Source of the DNA: Bdellovibrionales bacterium
GTDB lineage: Bacteria; Bdellovibrionota; Bdellovibrionia; Bdellovibrionales; UBA1609
Direction: 5' to 3'
Length of the DNA: 6,050 bases
NCBI GenBank assembly: GCA_020435185.1
Contig: JAGRAA010000030.1
Span: forward strand, 1-6,050
Both the position numbers and the translations under genes were made by a program. The notes below the pieces were generated by a model that was not told the origin of the DNA, searched no databases, and saw nothing but the letters and a program-made list of their open reading frames with translations. Position 1 is the stretch's first letter. Every line of letters begins with the position of its first letter. Below, in pieces: positions 1-5,100 of the stretch.

Positions 1-40
1 CCAAAAGAGCACCTGTTAAAATTTTTGTGTAGCCTAATAG

Positions 41-76
41 ACTTATTAAACCACTTATAAAACAACTTATAAAACG
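41..76. repeat. Three tandem 12-bp direct repeats
   Basis: Units are ACTTATTAAACC (41-52), ACTTATAAAACA (53-64) and ACTTATAAAACG (65-76). Units 2 and 3 share 11 identical bases; unit 1 differs inside the unit at one base. They lie about 180 bases before the recombinase gene. Short phased direct repeats of this kind can be protein-binding sites such as integrase arm sites or iterons, but their role here is unknown. Confidence 0.75.
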
Positions 77-80
77 ACCA

Positions 81-106
81 TGTTTATCCGCCCCCGCAGA
101 TAAACA
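81..106. repeat. 8-bp perfect inverted repeat with GC-rich spacer
   Basis: TGTTTATC (81-88) is the exact reverse complement of GATAAACA (99-106). The 10-base spacer CGCCCCCGCA is strikingly GC-rich for this DNA. It lies five bases after the tandem repeats and upstream of the recombinase promoter. It could be an operator, a recombinase core site or a hairpin. The symmetry is seen directly; the function is inferred. Confidence 0.6.
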
Positions 107-216
107 GTGCCGAAATGCACCGTAAAGTAACATTTTATCCCCCCTAAATTTTTACAACTTCACATTAAGCATTTTTCGTACCAGTAATCAAGAGTCCTTT
201 TGTCCCCAAATGTAAT

Positions 217-246
217 TTGCCTTTTCATTTATTTTTTAGGTATGAT
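217..246 (+). promoter_or_regulatory. Predicted sigma70-type promoter of the recombinase gene
   Basis: The -10 candidate TATGAT (241-246, 5 of 6 to consensus) is preceded after 18 bases by a weaker -35 candidate TTGCCT (217-222). The expected transcription start falls at about 252-254, which is on the ATG at 253. No good Shine-Dalgarno exists at the right distance: only AGG at 238-240, twelve bases from the ATG. The mRNA may therefore be leaderless. Confidence 0.4.
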
Positions 247-252
247 GTTTTT

Positions 253-1173
253 ATGCCAACTAAAAAGAGCAATGTGCTCGCTCCTAAAACCAAAGAACAT
301 CTTATTTCAACATTAAGTCATTTTGATAATGAAGAAATGAGCCTCATCATGGCATGGGTCTACGGTAAATCTAAGAATACCCAACGATACTGTCGAAGAA
401 TTTTATTAGATTTTTTCTCTCACTTTCCGAATACCTCATTAAAAAGCATCAACGTAGGCCACGTGACGTTATTTTTAAATCGGTTCAATCATTTAAAGCC
501 AGGGTCAAGAAATCTTATTTTAGCGACCTTATCTTCACTGTTTAAATTTTTAGTCATGAGAAAATTTTTAAAAGAAAACCCCTGTTTAGGGATAAAATCT
601 GAAAGAATTCCTGAAAGATGGCATTCAAAAATTTTGAGTCACCAGGATATTGGAGAAATGATAAAAAGAGAGCCCAATATTAGAAATAAACTGATCTTAC
701 GTATTCTTTATCTTACCGGAATAAGACGATCAGAGCTTAATCGATTACAAAAAAAAGATTTTTTAGTTCGTGAAGACGGAAAAATTCAAATGACCGTTTT
801 AGGGAAAGGTTCAAAAATAAGAAGTTTACTTATTAATCAATCCCTATGGAACAGCTTAAAATCGTATATGAATGAATCTAGAGTGGTCGAAGATAAAGAC
901 TATCTCTTTCCGAGTGTAAAGACAAAAGCCTCGCCTCTTTCTGATCAGCAAATTTATGTTATTGTTAAAAACGCTGCCAACAGAATCGGAAAGCCGGCCT
1001 CAGCACACTGGTTTAGACATAGTTCCGCGACCCACGCCATAGAAAAAGGAGCTCCTCTTCATGTAGTCCAAAGAACCTTGGGGCATGCAAGCTTAGCCAC
1101 CACCGGAAAGTATCTAGATGCTCGGCCAAATGAATCCAACGCCGACTATCTCAAAGATCCAGAGATCGAATAA
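253..1173 (+). CDS. Tyrosine recombinase/integrase (Xer-like, complete)
   Basis: This is a 306-residue site-specific DNA recombinase, which would cut and rejoin DNA through a covalent phosphotyrosine. The N-terminal SAM-like core-binding domain spans about residues 25-112 and the catalytic domain about 125-300. All catalytic residues are visible: R158 in TGIRRSEL, K185 in VLGKGSK, H252 and R255 in HWFRH, H278 in LGH, and the nucleophile Y287 in TTGKYLD. Length matches XerC/XerD-sized enzymes. The C-terminal YLDARP context resembles, from memory, stand-alone 'YLHARP' integrases more than XerC or XerD. No integron-integrase insertion is seen before HWFRH. I chose ATG 253 because upstream codons from a TTG at 217 give an unconvincing extension. 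No partner transposase or excisionase is visible; the flanks carry repeats that could be its sites. The family is certain, its biological role is not. Confidence 0.93.
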   Translation: MPTKKSNVLAPKTKEHLISTLSHFDNEEMSLIMAWVYGKSKNTQRYCRRILLDFFSHFPNTSLKSINVGHVTLFLNRFNHLKPGSRNLILATLSSLFKFLVMRKFLKENPCLGIKSERIPERWHSKILSHQDIGEMIKREPNIRNKLILRILYLTGIRRSELNRLQKKDFLVREDGKIQMTVLGKGSKIRSLLINQSLWNSLKSYMNESRVVEDKDYLFPSVKTKASPLSDQQIYVIVKNAANRIGKPASAHWFRHSSATHAIEKGAPLHVVQRTLGHASLATTGKYLDARPNESNADYLKDPEIE

Positions 1174-1174
1174 G

Positions 1175-1189
1175 TTGTAATTTTTACAA
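1175..1189 (+). repeat. Small A/T-rich inverted repeat after the recombinase
   Basis: TTGTAA (1175-1180) and TTACAA (1184-1189) flank a TTT spacer, starting one base after the recombinase stop codon. The stem is weak, and A's rather than T's follow it on the plus strand, so it is not a typical intrinsic terminator for that gene. Confidence 0.35.
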
Positions 1190-1214
1190 AAAAAGAAATA
1201 ATAACTCCCTTCGC

Positions 1215-1244
1215 TTGATCAAAAGACCGTTTATAGACTTAATA
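1215..1244 (+). promoter_or_regulatory. Possible promoter of the small lipoprotein gene
   Basis: TTGATC (1215-1220) and TTAATA (1239-1244) are spaced 18 bases apart, a fair sigma70-type arrangement. TTGATC is part of the palindrome TTGATCAA, which may also be an operator. Transcription would begin at about 1250-1252, inside the inverted repeat at 1245-1265. The match is modest. Confidence 0.3.
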
Positions 1245-1265
1245 CTCCAAAAGTATAACTTGGAG
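1245..1265 (+). promoter_or_regulatory. Inverted repeat covering the lipoprotein Shine-Dalgarno
   Basis: CTCCAA (1245-1250) pairs exactly with TTGGAG (1260-1265). An alternative fold pairs CTCC plus AAGT with ACTT plus GGAG around an ATA loop, leaving two A's bulged. The right arm contains GGAG, the Shine-Dalgarno four bases before the ATG at 1270, so the hairpin would hide the ribosome-binding site if the whole repeat is transcribed. If transcription starts near 1251, it would act as a DNA site instead. A related element lies at 2026-2052. Confidence 0.5.
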
Positions 1266-1269
1266 ATTT

Positions 1270-1935
1270 ATGAGGCAACGGGGACCTTATATTAAGACAA
1301 TGACCAAATTTTTAGTTCTTGCCCTTTTGGTTCCAGTGGTTGGCTGCTCTAAAAATAATGAAGGATCTCTAAGACAGGATAGAGCAAAGCAAGATGGATC
1401 TTTTTATTCTACGCCTAGAGACTCTTCCCTTGCTGTCGCCTCTGAGTCTGCGACTTCTGTTTCTCTCCACTCGTCTTTGCTAGAACCGAGTTGTCTCTCT
1501 CCTCATTATGCTATTAAAGTAAGTCGCATTTTTTTAAAGAAAGAACTCTCTGGTTACACTTCTAAAAAGACCACCTTAAATATGGTTTTACTGACCCAAG
1601 ACGAAGTGCTCAATGAAGGTCCTCTTATCATCGAAGATAAACAATTAAATCAATGGGTTCACATCCCTTACGGAAAAGAATTCCCTTTAGCTCTAGTAAA
1701 AACACAAATTAATTTAAGAAAAGAAAATATTTTCTTTATCTTAGAAAAATACAATACAGTTCTTTCTAATGAAAAGTTATTAGAAACAAACATTATGTTA
1801 CAACATCAAGAAGCAGAATATATTCCCCTTGCCGAAGATCATCCCATGGCCAAAAACTATGATTATCAATTGAGTTTATTATTACAAAACGAAGTAGTGG
1901 ACATTAGCTTAATTGTTTTTGAAGGCTGCTTATAA
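1270..1935 (+). CDS. Predicted small lipoprotein, function unknown
   Basis: I do not recognise this 221-residue protein. The N-terminus is a lipoprotein signal: basic residues, the hydrophobic stretch FLVLALLVPVV, then lipobox VVGC with lipidated Cys at residue 26. The signal is followed by a polar Ser/Asp/Arg-rich stretch (about 27-70), a likely linker. A folded-looking domain runs from about 73 to the end and carries just two cysteines, C75 and C220, which could form a disulfide tying its two ends. There are no further membrane segments. Start choice: ATG 1270 has GGAG four bases upstream; ATG 1300 would give a shorter, more classic signal (Cys at 16) but has no well-placed Shine-Dalgarno. 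It lies 96 bases after the recombinase on the same strand, is bracketed by related inverted repeats, and converges with the FadL-type gene. The protein is probably anchored in the envelope. Confidence 0.75.
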   Translation: MRQRGPYIKTMTKFLVLALLVPVVGCSKNNEGSLRQDRAKQDGSFYSTPRDSSLAVASESATSVSLHSSLLEPSCLSPHYAIKVSRIFLKKELSGYTSKKTTLNMVLLTQDEVLNEGPLIIEDKQLNQWVHIPYGKEFPLALVKTQINLRKENIFFILEKYNTVLSNEKLLETNIMLQHQEAEYIPLAEDHPMAKNYDYQLSLLLQNEVVDISLIVFEGCL

Positions 1936-1936
1936 A

Positions 1937-1966
1937 ATATAAACTGGCTCACATAAATGTTTATAT
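1937..1966. repeat. 8-bp inverted repeat just after the lipoprotein stop
   Basis: ATATAAAC (1937-1944) and GTTTATAT (1959-1966) are perfect complements around a 14-base spacer, beginning one base after the stop codon. The stem has only one G-C pair and no T-run follows, so a terminator role is weak. A run of six C's follows at 1971-1976. Confidence 0.45.
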
Positions 1967-2025
1967 CTTACCCCCCACGCCTCGAAAAACTTTGTTACTT
2001 TAATGAGTTAGGTGGCTCGTTGTGG

Positions 2026-2052
2026 ACTTTCCAAAGTGTAACTTTGGAAAGT
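2026..2052. repeat. 12-bp perfect inverted repeat between convergent genes
   Basis: ACTTTCCAAAGT (2026-2037) and ACTTTGGAAAGT (2041-2052) are perfect reverse complements around a GTA spacer. Each arm is itself nearly palindromic (ACTTT, two bases, AAAGT). It lies between the convergent lipoprotein and FadL-type genes, where a two-way transcription barrier would be useful, and the 12-bp stem with a 3-base loop is stable. There is no T-run on either side, so it is not a standard intrinsic terminator. Its core TCCAA-N9-TTGGA matches the element at 1245-1265. Confidence 0.8.
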
Positions 2053-2081
2053 ACCGACCGAAATACGAATCTGTTCTAATC

Positions 2082-3353
2082 TTAATTTAAATCCCAAGTA
2101 TAGGCCACAGCTAAAGCGACTTGATTAAGACTAACTTTTCCTTTACTTGGAGTAACTCCCACTTGAGTGTCTCCTTCTACAGTATTGGGCATCAAATACC
2201 AGAGCGTGTAATTTAATTTACTACCCTCTCCCATAGCTAGGCTACTTCCGTATGAGAGATGAAGTTCTCCCACCGCAGGAGCCAAAAATGCAAAACCTAC
2301 ATTTTCTTTTTCAACAACGGATTTTCCATAGTTGATCCCAAAGCGATGCTCTTGCTCCCTTTTTAAAATATAACCTAATTTAAACACCGTTTGATCTTTA
2401 AACCCAAACCCAGCTCCTTGATTAGTTCCTAAAAAAGTGGCGGCAGAAGAAATCGTGTTAGGGTTACTTAAAGAAGCCACACCAGAGTTCATGATTTGTT
2501 TGATCTCAAACAAGAACTCACTGTTTTCCATTTTATAGGCGCCTCCAAGAGCAAAAACAGCAGGAATATCGGCATTTCCGCCCTCTGCCAACAAGCCTTT
2601 ATAATTTTCGAAAACACTCATGTCTGTCTTCATTTGATAGGTGGCTCCTAAGCGAAAGTTATCACTTAAAAGCCCGATCCAACCCAGTTTTAGACCATAC
2701 CCCATCGATGTATCAGGACCCTTACCGGTAAGATGAGTAGCATCCACTGAGTACGAAGTAAAACCTTCTAATCCTGCGGCTTCGATTGACTGATGAACTA
2801 AAAGTAAAGAGACACCAATGGAGTGCTGTTCGTTGATTTTGTAAGCCAAGTTTGGTGCCAAAACCAATTGTTTTAACTCAGCCGCCGCTTCCATAGCTCC
2901 ACTAGATTGCGGTCCACAAAAAATGTTTGAGATCCCATATCCCGGGCAGGTCACAGGGTATCCTGGATATTTTACTGAAGTCCCACCGATTCCATAAAAA
3001 CTAATCCCCCAAGCCATATCACCGCTTAAACCATTGGTGTAACTCATAGAGGGAATGGGAAAAAAAGTCTTGTCGCTATTGATTTCTGAAGAGATCACGG
3101 GAGAAGCGGTTCTTTGAACAGAAGGAGTATTGTATTCTAATTCTAACTCCACATCGAATTGTTTTTTACCAAATACCGAAGCCGCTGGATTATTTGCGCC
3201 CGTGTAGGCATCATCCAAGATAATGGTTTCGTTTCCGCCGAGTGATTTCCCGTACGCTCCAATTCCTAGTGGCATTAACCCGTTTGTTGCAAATGCTTGT
3301 GTAGAACAAAGTATAGCTGATAGCACAACCCCTGCCTTCAATGTGTTTCTCAT
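2082..3353 (-). CDS. FadL/OmpP1/TodX-family outer-membrane channel
   Basis: This 423-residue protein is a predicted beta-barrel that would pass hydrophobic compounds such as long-chain fatty acids across the outer membrane. A Sec signal peptide ends at AFA (residues 20-22). The mature N-terminus follows the family pattern: TNGLMPLGIGAYGKSLGG, then DDAYTGANNPAAS, matching the usual gly-rich, 'GMGGA...DA...NPA' hatch region. Alternating hydrophobic strands fill the rest, and the length is typical (about 400-450). C136 and C146, in a region after GYPVT, could form a disulfide in an extracellular loop. The last residue is Asn, not the usual aromatic, though the final strand has Tyr and Trp. A strong Shine-Dalgarno (AAGGGAG) lies six bases before the ATG. 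It follows a terminator on the same strand, so it is likely monocistronic. The family is well supported; the substrate is unknown. Confidence 0.88.
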   Translation of the reverse strand: MRNTLKAGVVLSAILCSTQAFATNGLMPLGIGAYGKSLGGNETIILDDAYTGANNPAASVFGKKQFDVELELEYNTPSVQRTASPVISSEINSDKTFFPIPSMSYTNGLSGDMAWGISFYGIGGTSVKYPGYPVTCPGYGISNIFCGPQSSGAMEAAAELKQLVLAPNLAYKINEQHSIGVSLLLVHQSIEAAGLEGFTSYSVDATHLTGKGPDTSMGYGLKLGWIGLLSDNFRLGATYQMKTDMSVFENYKGLLAEGGNADIPAVFALGGAYKMENSEFLFEIKQIMNSGVASLSNPNTISSAATFLGTNQGAGFGFKDQTVFKLGYILKREQEHRFGINYGKSVVEKENVGFAFLAPAVGELHLSYGSSLAMGEGSKLNYTLWYLMPNTVEGDTQVGVTPSKGKVSLNQVALAVAYTWDLN

Positions 3354-3359
3354 GAAGTT

Positions 3360-3366
3360 CTCCCTT
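3360..3366 (-). promoter_or_regulatory. Strong Shine-Dalgarno of the FadL-type gene
   Basis: AAGGGAG on the minus strand lies six bases before the ATG at 3353. It is the strongest ribosome-binding site in the window and fixes the start, suggesting high expression. Confidence 0.8.
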
Positions 3367-3368
3367 AT

Positions 3369-3397
3369 GTGTTAGTTTTGATCAAAAACGCTAACAC
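3369..3397. promoter_or_regulatory. Nested palindromes upstream of the FadL-type gene (possible operator)
   Basis: GTGTTAG (3369-3375) and CTAACAC (3391-3397) form a perfect 7-bp inverted repeat. Inside it sits the perfect 12-bp palindrome TTTTGATCAAAA (3376-3387). It ends three bases before the Shine-Dalgarno, so it could be a repressor operator or a leader-RNA hairpin. FadL genes are often controlled by fatty-acid-responsive regulators, but I do not recognise this as the site of a known one. Confidence 0.55.
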
Positions 3398-3440
3398 TCA
3401 GAGAAGTAGAATTCCAGCTTAAAGTCTTGATATGAGGTGT

Positions 3441-3478
3441 AAAATAAAAAAAGAGCCTTGAGTTCGACTCAAAGCTCC
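3441..3478 (-). terminator. Intrinsic terminator of the 486-aa lipoprotein gene
   Basis: Read on the minus strand, GAGC, one mismatch and TTGAGT pair with their complements around a three-base loop (stem 3453-3477), followed by a T-rich tract over 3452-3441. It begins about 23 bases after the stop codon at 3501. This is a classic rho-independent terminator and separates this gene from the FadL-type gene. Confidence 0.88.
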
Positions 3479-3500
3479 TAAATTCATGAAATCATTCTCG

Positions 3501-4961
3501 TTATTTTTTACTAATTCTTAACGAAGCCCCGCCTATACCTGCCCCTAAAGCACAAATATCATCGGTTGACTCCACCTGTACATTCACAGGAAAACGATTG
3601 TAAGACTCCACTGGACGAGAATAGGTTGAAAAATCAAACTCTTCAGAGTTTTTATACCGTGTCTTTCCTATATATACCGTTGGTAAAGTTTTTAACTGAG
3701 GACTCGCCTTGCATACGTCTACACCAGCATCTAGAAAAACGAATTTTCCGATTAAGTCTTCAATCCCCTTTTCTGGATACAGTTCTTGACCAGAAAACTT
3801 AATGTTTTGATACTGAGTTAACTTGGGCGCAGGTAAATCATAGCAAACGTCATCTGAAGCGGAGCCCGCAGGACAATCTACTGTCTTTACTTCAGCACCT
3901 AGAGACAAGCCTAAACCCCAGCCTGATAATTCTAACTTTACTTCTTGTCTCTGAGTACGACCTTCTTTATCTGTGCAGACAATGACGCCTTCTCCTTCAC
4001 CTCTTTCATAAGACAATATAAATCGAGTGGTCTTTGATTGAATCCTGCCTTCAAAAACACAATTGTAATTATTCTCTGACTTTGGTTGATCAGGAGTAGA
4101 CGTCGATGGATGAGTAGCCACTTGAGGTCTCTGATAGTAAACCACAGCGTCTATGCCTGGACATGAGTTTTTAATCTGCACTAATTGCTCAATAACTACA
4201 GAAGAGTCATTCACAAAAGAAAGAGGGTAACCAACGATTTTTTCATTAGAACAATCTCCCTTTGGAATACGTCCTACGAGATAAACTTCGTTTCCTTCTA
4301 CAATCACACATCCTCGAGTCATGCTCAAGTCACAAAGACCTTTTCTGTGAAGGTCATACAGAATCTTCAACGAAATGCCGATTTGGTTCTTATGCTTATC
4401 CGTCGCATACTTGGCGATAATTTCATTTTTTTCATTAAGCTCCATAAGAACAGAACCATTCGCTACTAAATCTGTGGGCTCTAATCGACCAGACTGTTGC
4501 AATCGTCTAATATTGTTCAATTCTTGTGTCCCTAAGACTCCATCCACATCTCTATAAGAGGCATAATAAGTAGCCTGAGAACTGATGTATGCTGGTGCTT
4601 GACCACTGTGTTGTGGGCCTAAAACCACTTTGTCTTCTGGTTCTTTTTTAACATAAGGAACAGACTCCAAAGCTTCATCGGCGGCTGTTCGTCCTTCTAT
4701 AGGTGTTTGACCTTCATCGGCACGAATAAGTCCTTCTCCAGAACTCTCACCCTCATCTTTTGAATCTGATGTCACACCCGTGGTCGATCCACCACTGCCT
4801 CTTGGACTTGAAGGAGAACTTGTTCTTCCTTCAATGACCTCATTTTTTACGGGAGAGCCTTCGGGTTTTACTTTGGAAGGAGCAGAGTTTTTCTTTCCAC
4901 AGGCTGATGCATACACAAGAAATGAAAAAATTAACGTACTTTTTAATAGAGTTTTAATCAT
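3501..4961 (-). CDS. Cys-rich, two-module predicted lipoprotein, function unknown
   Basis: I do not recognise this 486-residue protein. A signal peptide (MIKTLLKSTLIFSFLVYASA) ends in ASAC, a slightly atypical lipobox with Ala at -3; lipidated Cys would be residue 21. Residues 22 to about 120 are low-complexity Ser/Gly/Glu/Lys, a likely extended spacer, with IEGRT repeated at 43-47 and 88-92. Module 1 (about 128-275) has C210, C218, C237 and C267; module 2 (about 298-486) has C301, C329, C363, C373, C417 and C470; a Pro/Ser/Thr linker (about 277-298) joins them. Ten cysteines after the lipidated one, four plus six, suggest disulfides in an oxidising compartment. No enzyme motif is visible. 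ATG at 4961 is supported by TGAGG nine bases upstream. It has its own promoter candidate and terminator, so it is likely transcribed alone. A surface or periplasmic role is inferred. Confidence 0.85.
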   Translation of the reverse strand: MIKTLLKSTLIFSFLVYASACGKKNSAPSKVKPEGSPVKNEVIEGRTSSPSSPRGSGGSTTGVTSDSKDEGESSGEGLIRADEGQTPIEGRTAADEALESVPYVKKEPEDKVVLGPQHSGQAPAYISSQATYYASYRDVDGVLGTQELNNIRRLQQSGRLEPTDLVANGSVLMELNEKNEIIAKYATDKHKNQIGISLKILYDLHRKGLCDLSMTRGCVIVEGNEVYLVGRIPKGDCSNEKIVGYPLSFVNDSSVVIEQLVQIKNSCPGIDAVVYYQRPQVATHPSTSTPDQPKSENNYNCVFEGRIQSKTTRFILSYERGEGEGVIVCTDKEGRTQRQEVKLELSGWGLGLSLGAEVKTVDCPAGSASDDVCYDLPAPKLTQYQNIKFSGQELYPEKGIEDLIGKFVFLDAGVDVCKASPQLKTLPTVYIGKTRYKNSEEFDFSTYSRPVESYNRFPVNVQVESTDDICALGAGIGGASLRISKK

Positions 4962-4970
4962 ACTTACTTA

Positions 4971-4975
4971 CCTCA
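4971..4975 (-). promoter_or_regulatory. Shine-Dalgarno of the 486-aa lipoprotein gene
   Basis: TGAGG on the minus strand lies nine bases before the ATG at 4961 and supports that start. A small hairpin (TAACC, loop, GGTTA; 4985-4997) sits ten bases further upstream in the leader. Confidence 0.6.
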
Positions 4976-5053
4976 AAAATTGATTAACCACAGGTTAGAC
5001 AGCACAGATCATGCCAACACATACATAAAATCCAAGGGGATTCAGAATATGGA

Positions 5054-5081
5054 ATTGTAAATGTATTCAAGAGACTGACAA
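5054..5081 (-). promoter_or_regulatory. Predicted sigma70 promoter of the 486-aa lipoprotein gene
   Basis: On the minus strand, TTGTCA (5081-5076) and TACAAT (5059-5054) are each 5 of 6 to consensus and 16 bases apart. This predicts a start near 5047 and a leader of about 85 bases. The -35 overlaps a small palindrome (5077-5089). Confidence 0.5.
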
Positions 5082-5089
5082 TTTTTGTC
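5077..5089. repeat. Small palindrome over the -35 region
   Basis: GACAA (5077-5081) and TTGTC (5085-5089) flank TTT. It lies 11 bases past the stop of the DUF4105 gene and covers the predicted -35 of the next gene. It is too short, and lacks a T-run on the minus strand, to be a convincing terminator; an operator is possible. Confidence 0.35.
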
Positions 5090-5100
5090 GTTTTTAGAGG

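Larger units (their letters stand above)
1..216. other. Non-coding, repeat-bearing region upstream of the recombinase
   Basis: No ORF with a credible start or recognisable protein is present. Two frames are open from the left edge on the plus strand (to a TAA at 58-60 and a TAG at 30-32), so the tail of a gene from outside the window is possible but cannot be supported. The region holds a 12-bp tandem repeat and an inverted repeat, listed separately, and C-runs at 91-95 and 139-144 that stand out in otherwise AT-rich DNA. Confidence 0.6.

Noticed and set aside
217..252. TTG start at 217 extending the recombinase by 12 residues
   Set aside because: There is no ribosome-binding site before it and the predicted promoter overlaps it; ATG 253 gives a normal family length.
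1971..1976. Run of six C's resembling the C-runs at 91-95 and 139-144, each after a TTTAT-like stretch
   Set aside because: The surrounding bases do not align well enough to call a repeat family.
2007..2013. GTTAGGT, fitting the integron attC core GTTRRRY
   Set aside because: No matching RYYYAAC at a proper distance and no attC-like paired stem; the recombinase also lacks the integron-integrase insertion.
3566..3802. 78-codon plus-strand ORF inside the Cys-rich lipoprotein gene
   Set aside because: It is a shadow of the real minus-strand gene, with no recognisable protein features or start signals.
4185..4557. Two overlapping plus-strand ORFs (4185-4469 and 4375-4557)
   Set aside because: Both lie antisense within the 3501-4961 gene and look like out-of-frame readings of it.
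4870..4879. ACTTTGGAAG, resembling one arm of the 2026-2052 repeat
   Set aside because: It lies inside coding sequence with no complementary arm at the right distance, so it is most likely chance.
4780..4983. 67-codon plus-strand ORF opposite the lipoprotein signal peptide
   Set aside because: It is antisense to the low-complexity region and signal peptide, whose skewed composition explains the open frame.
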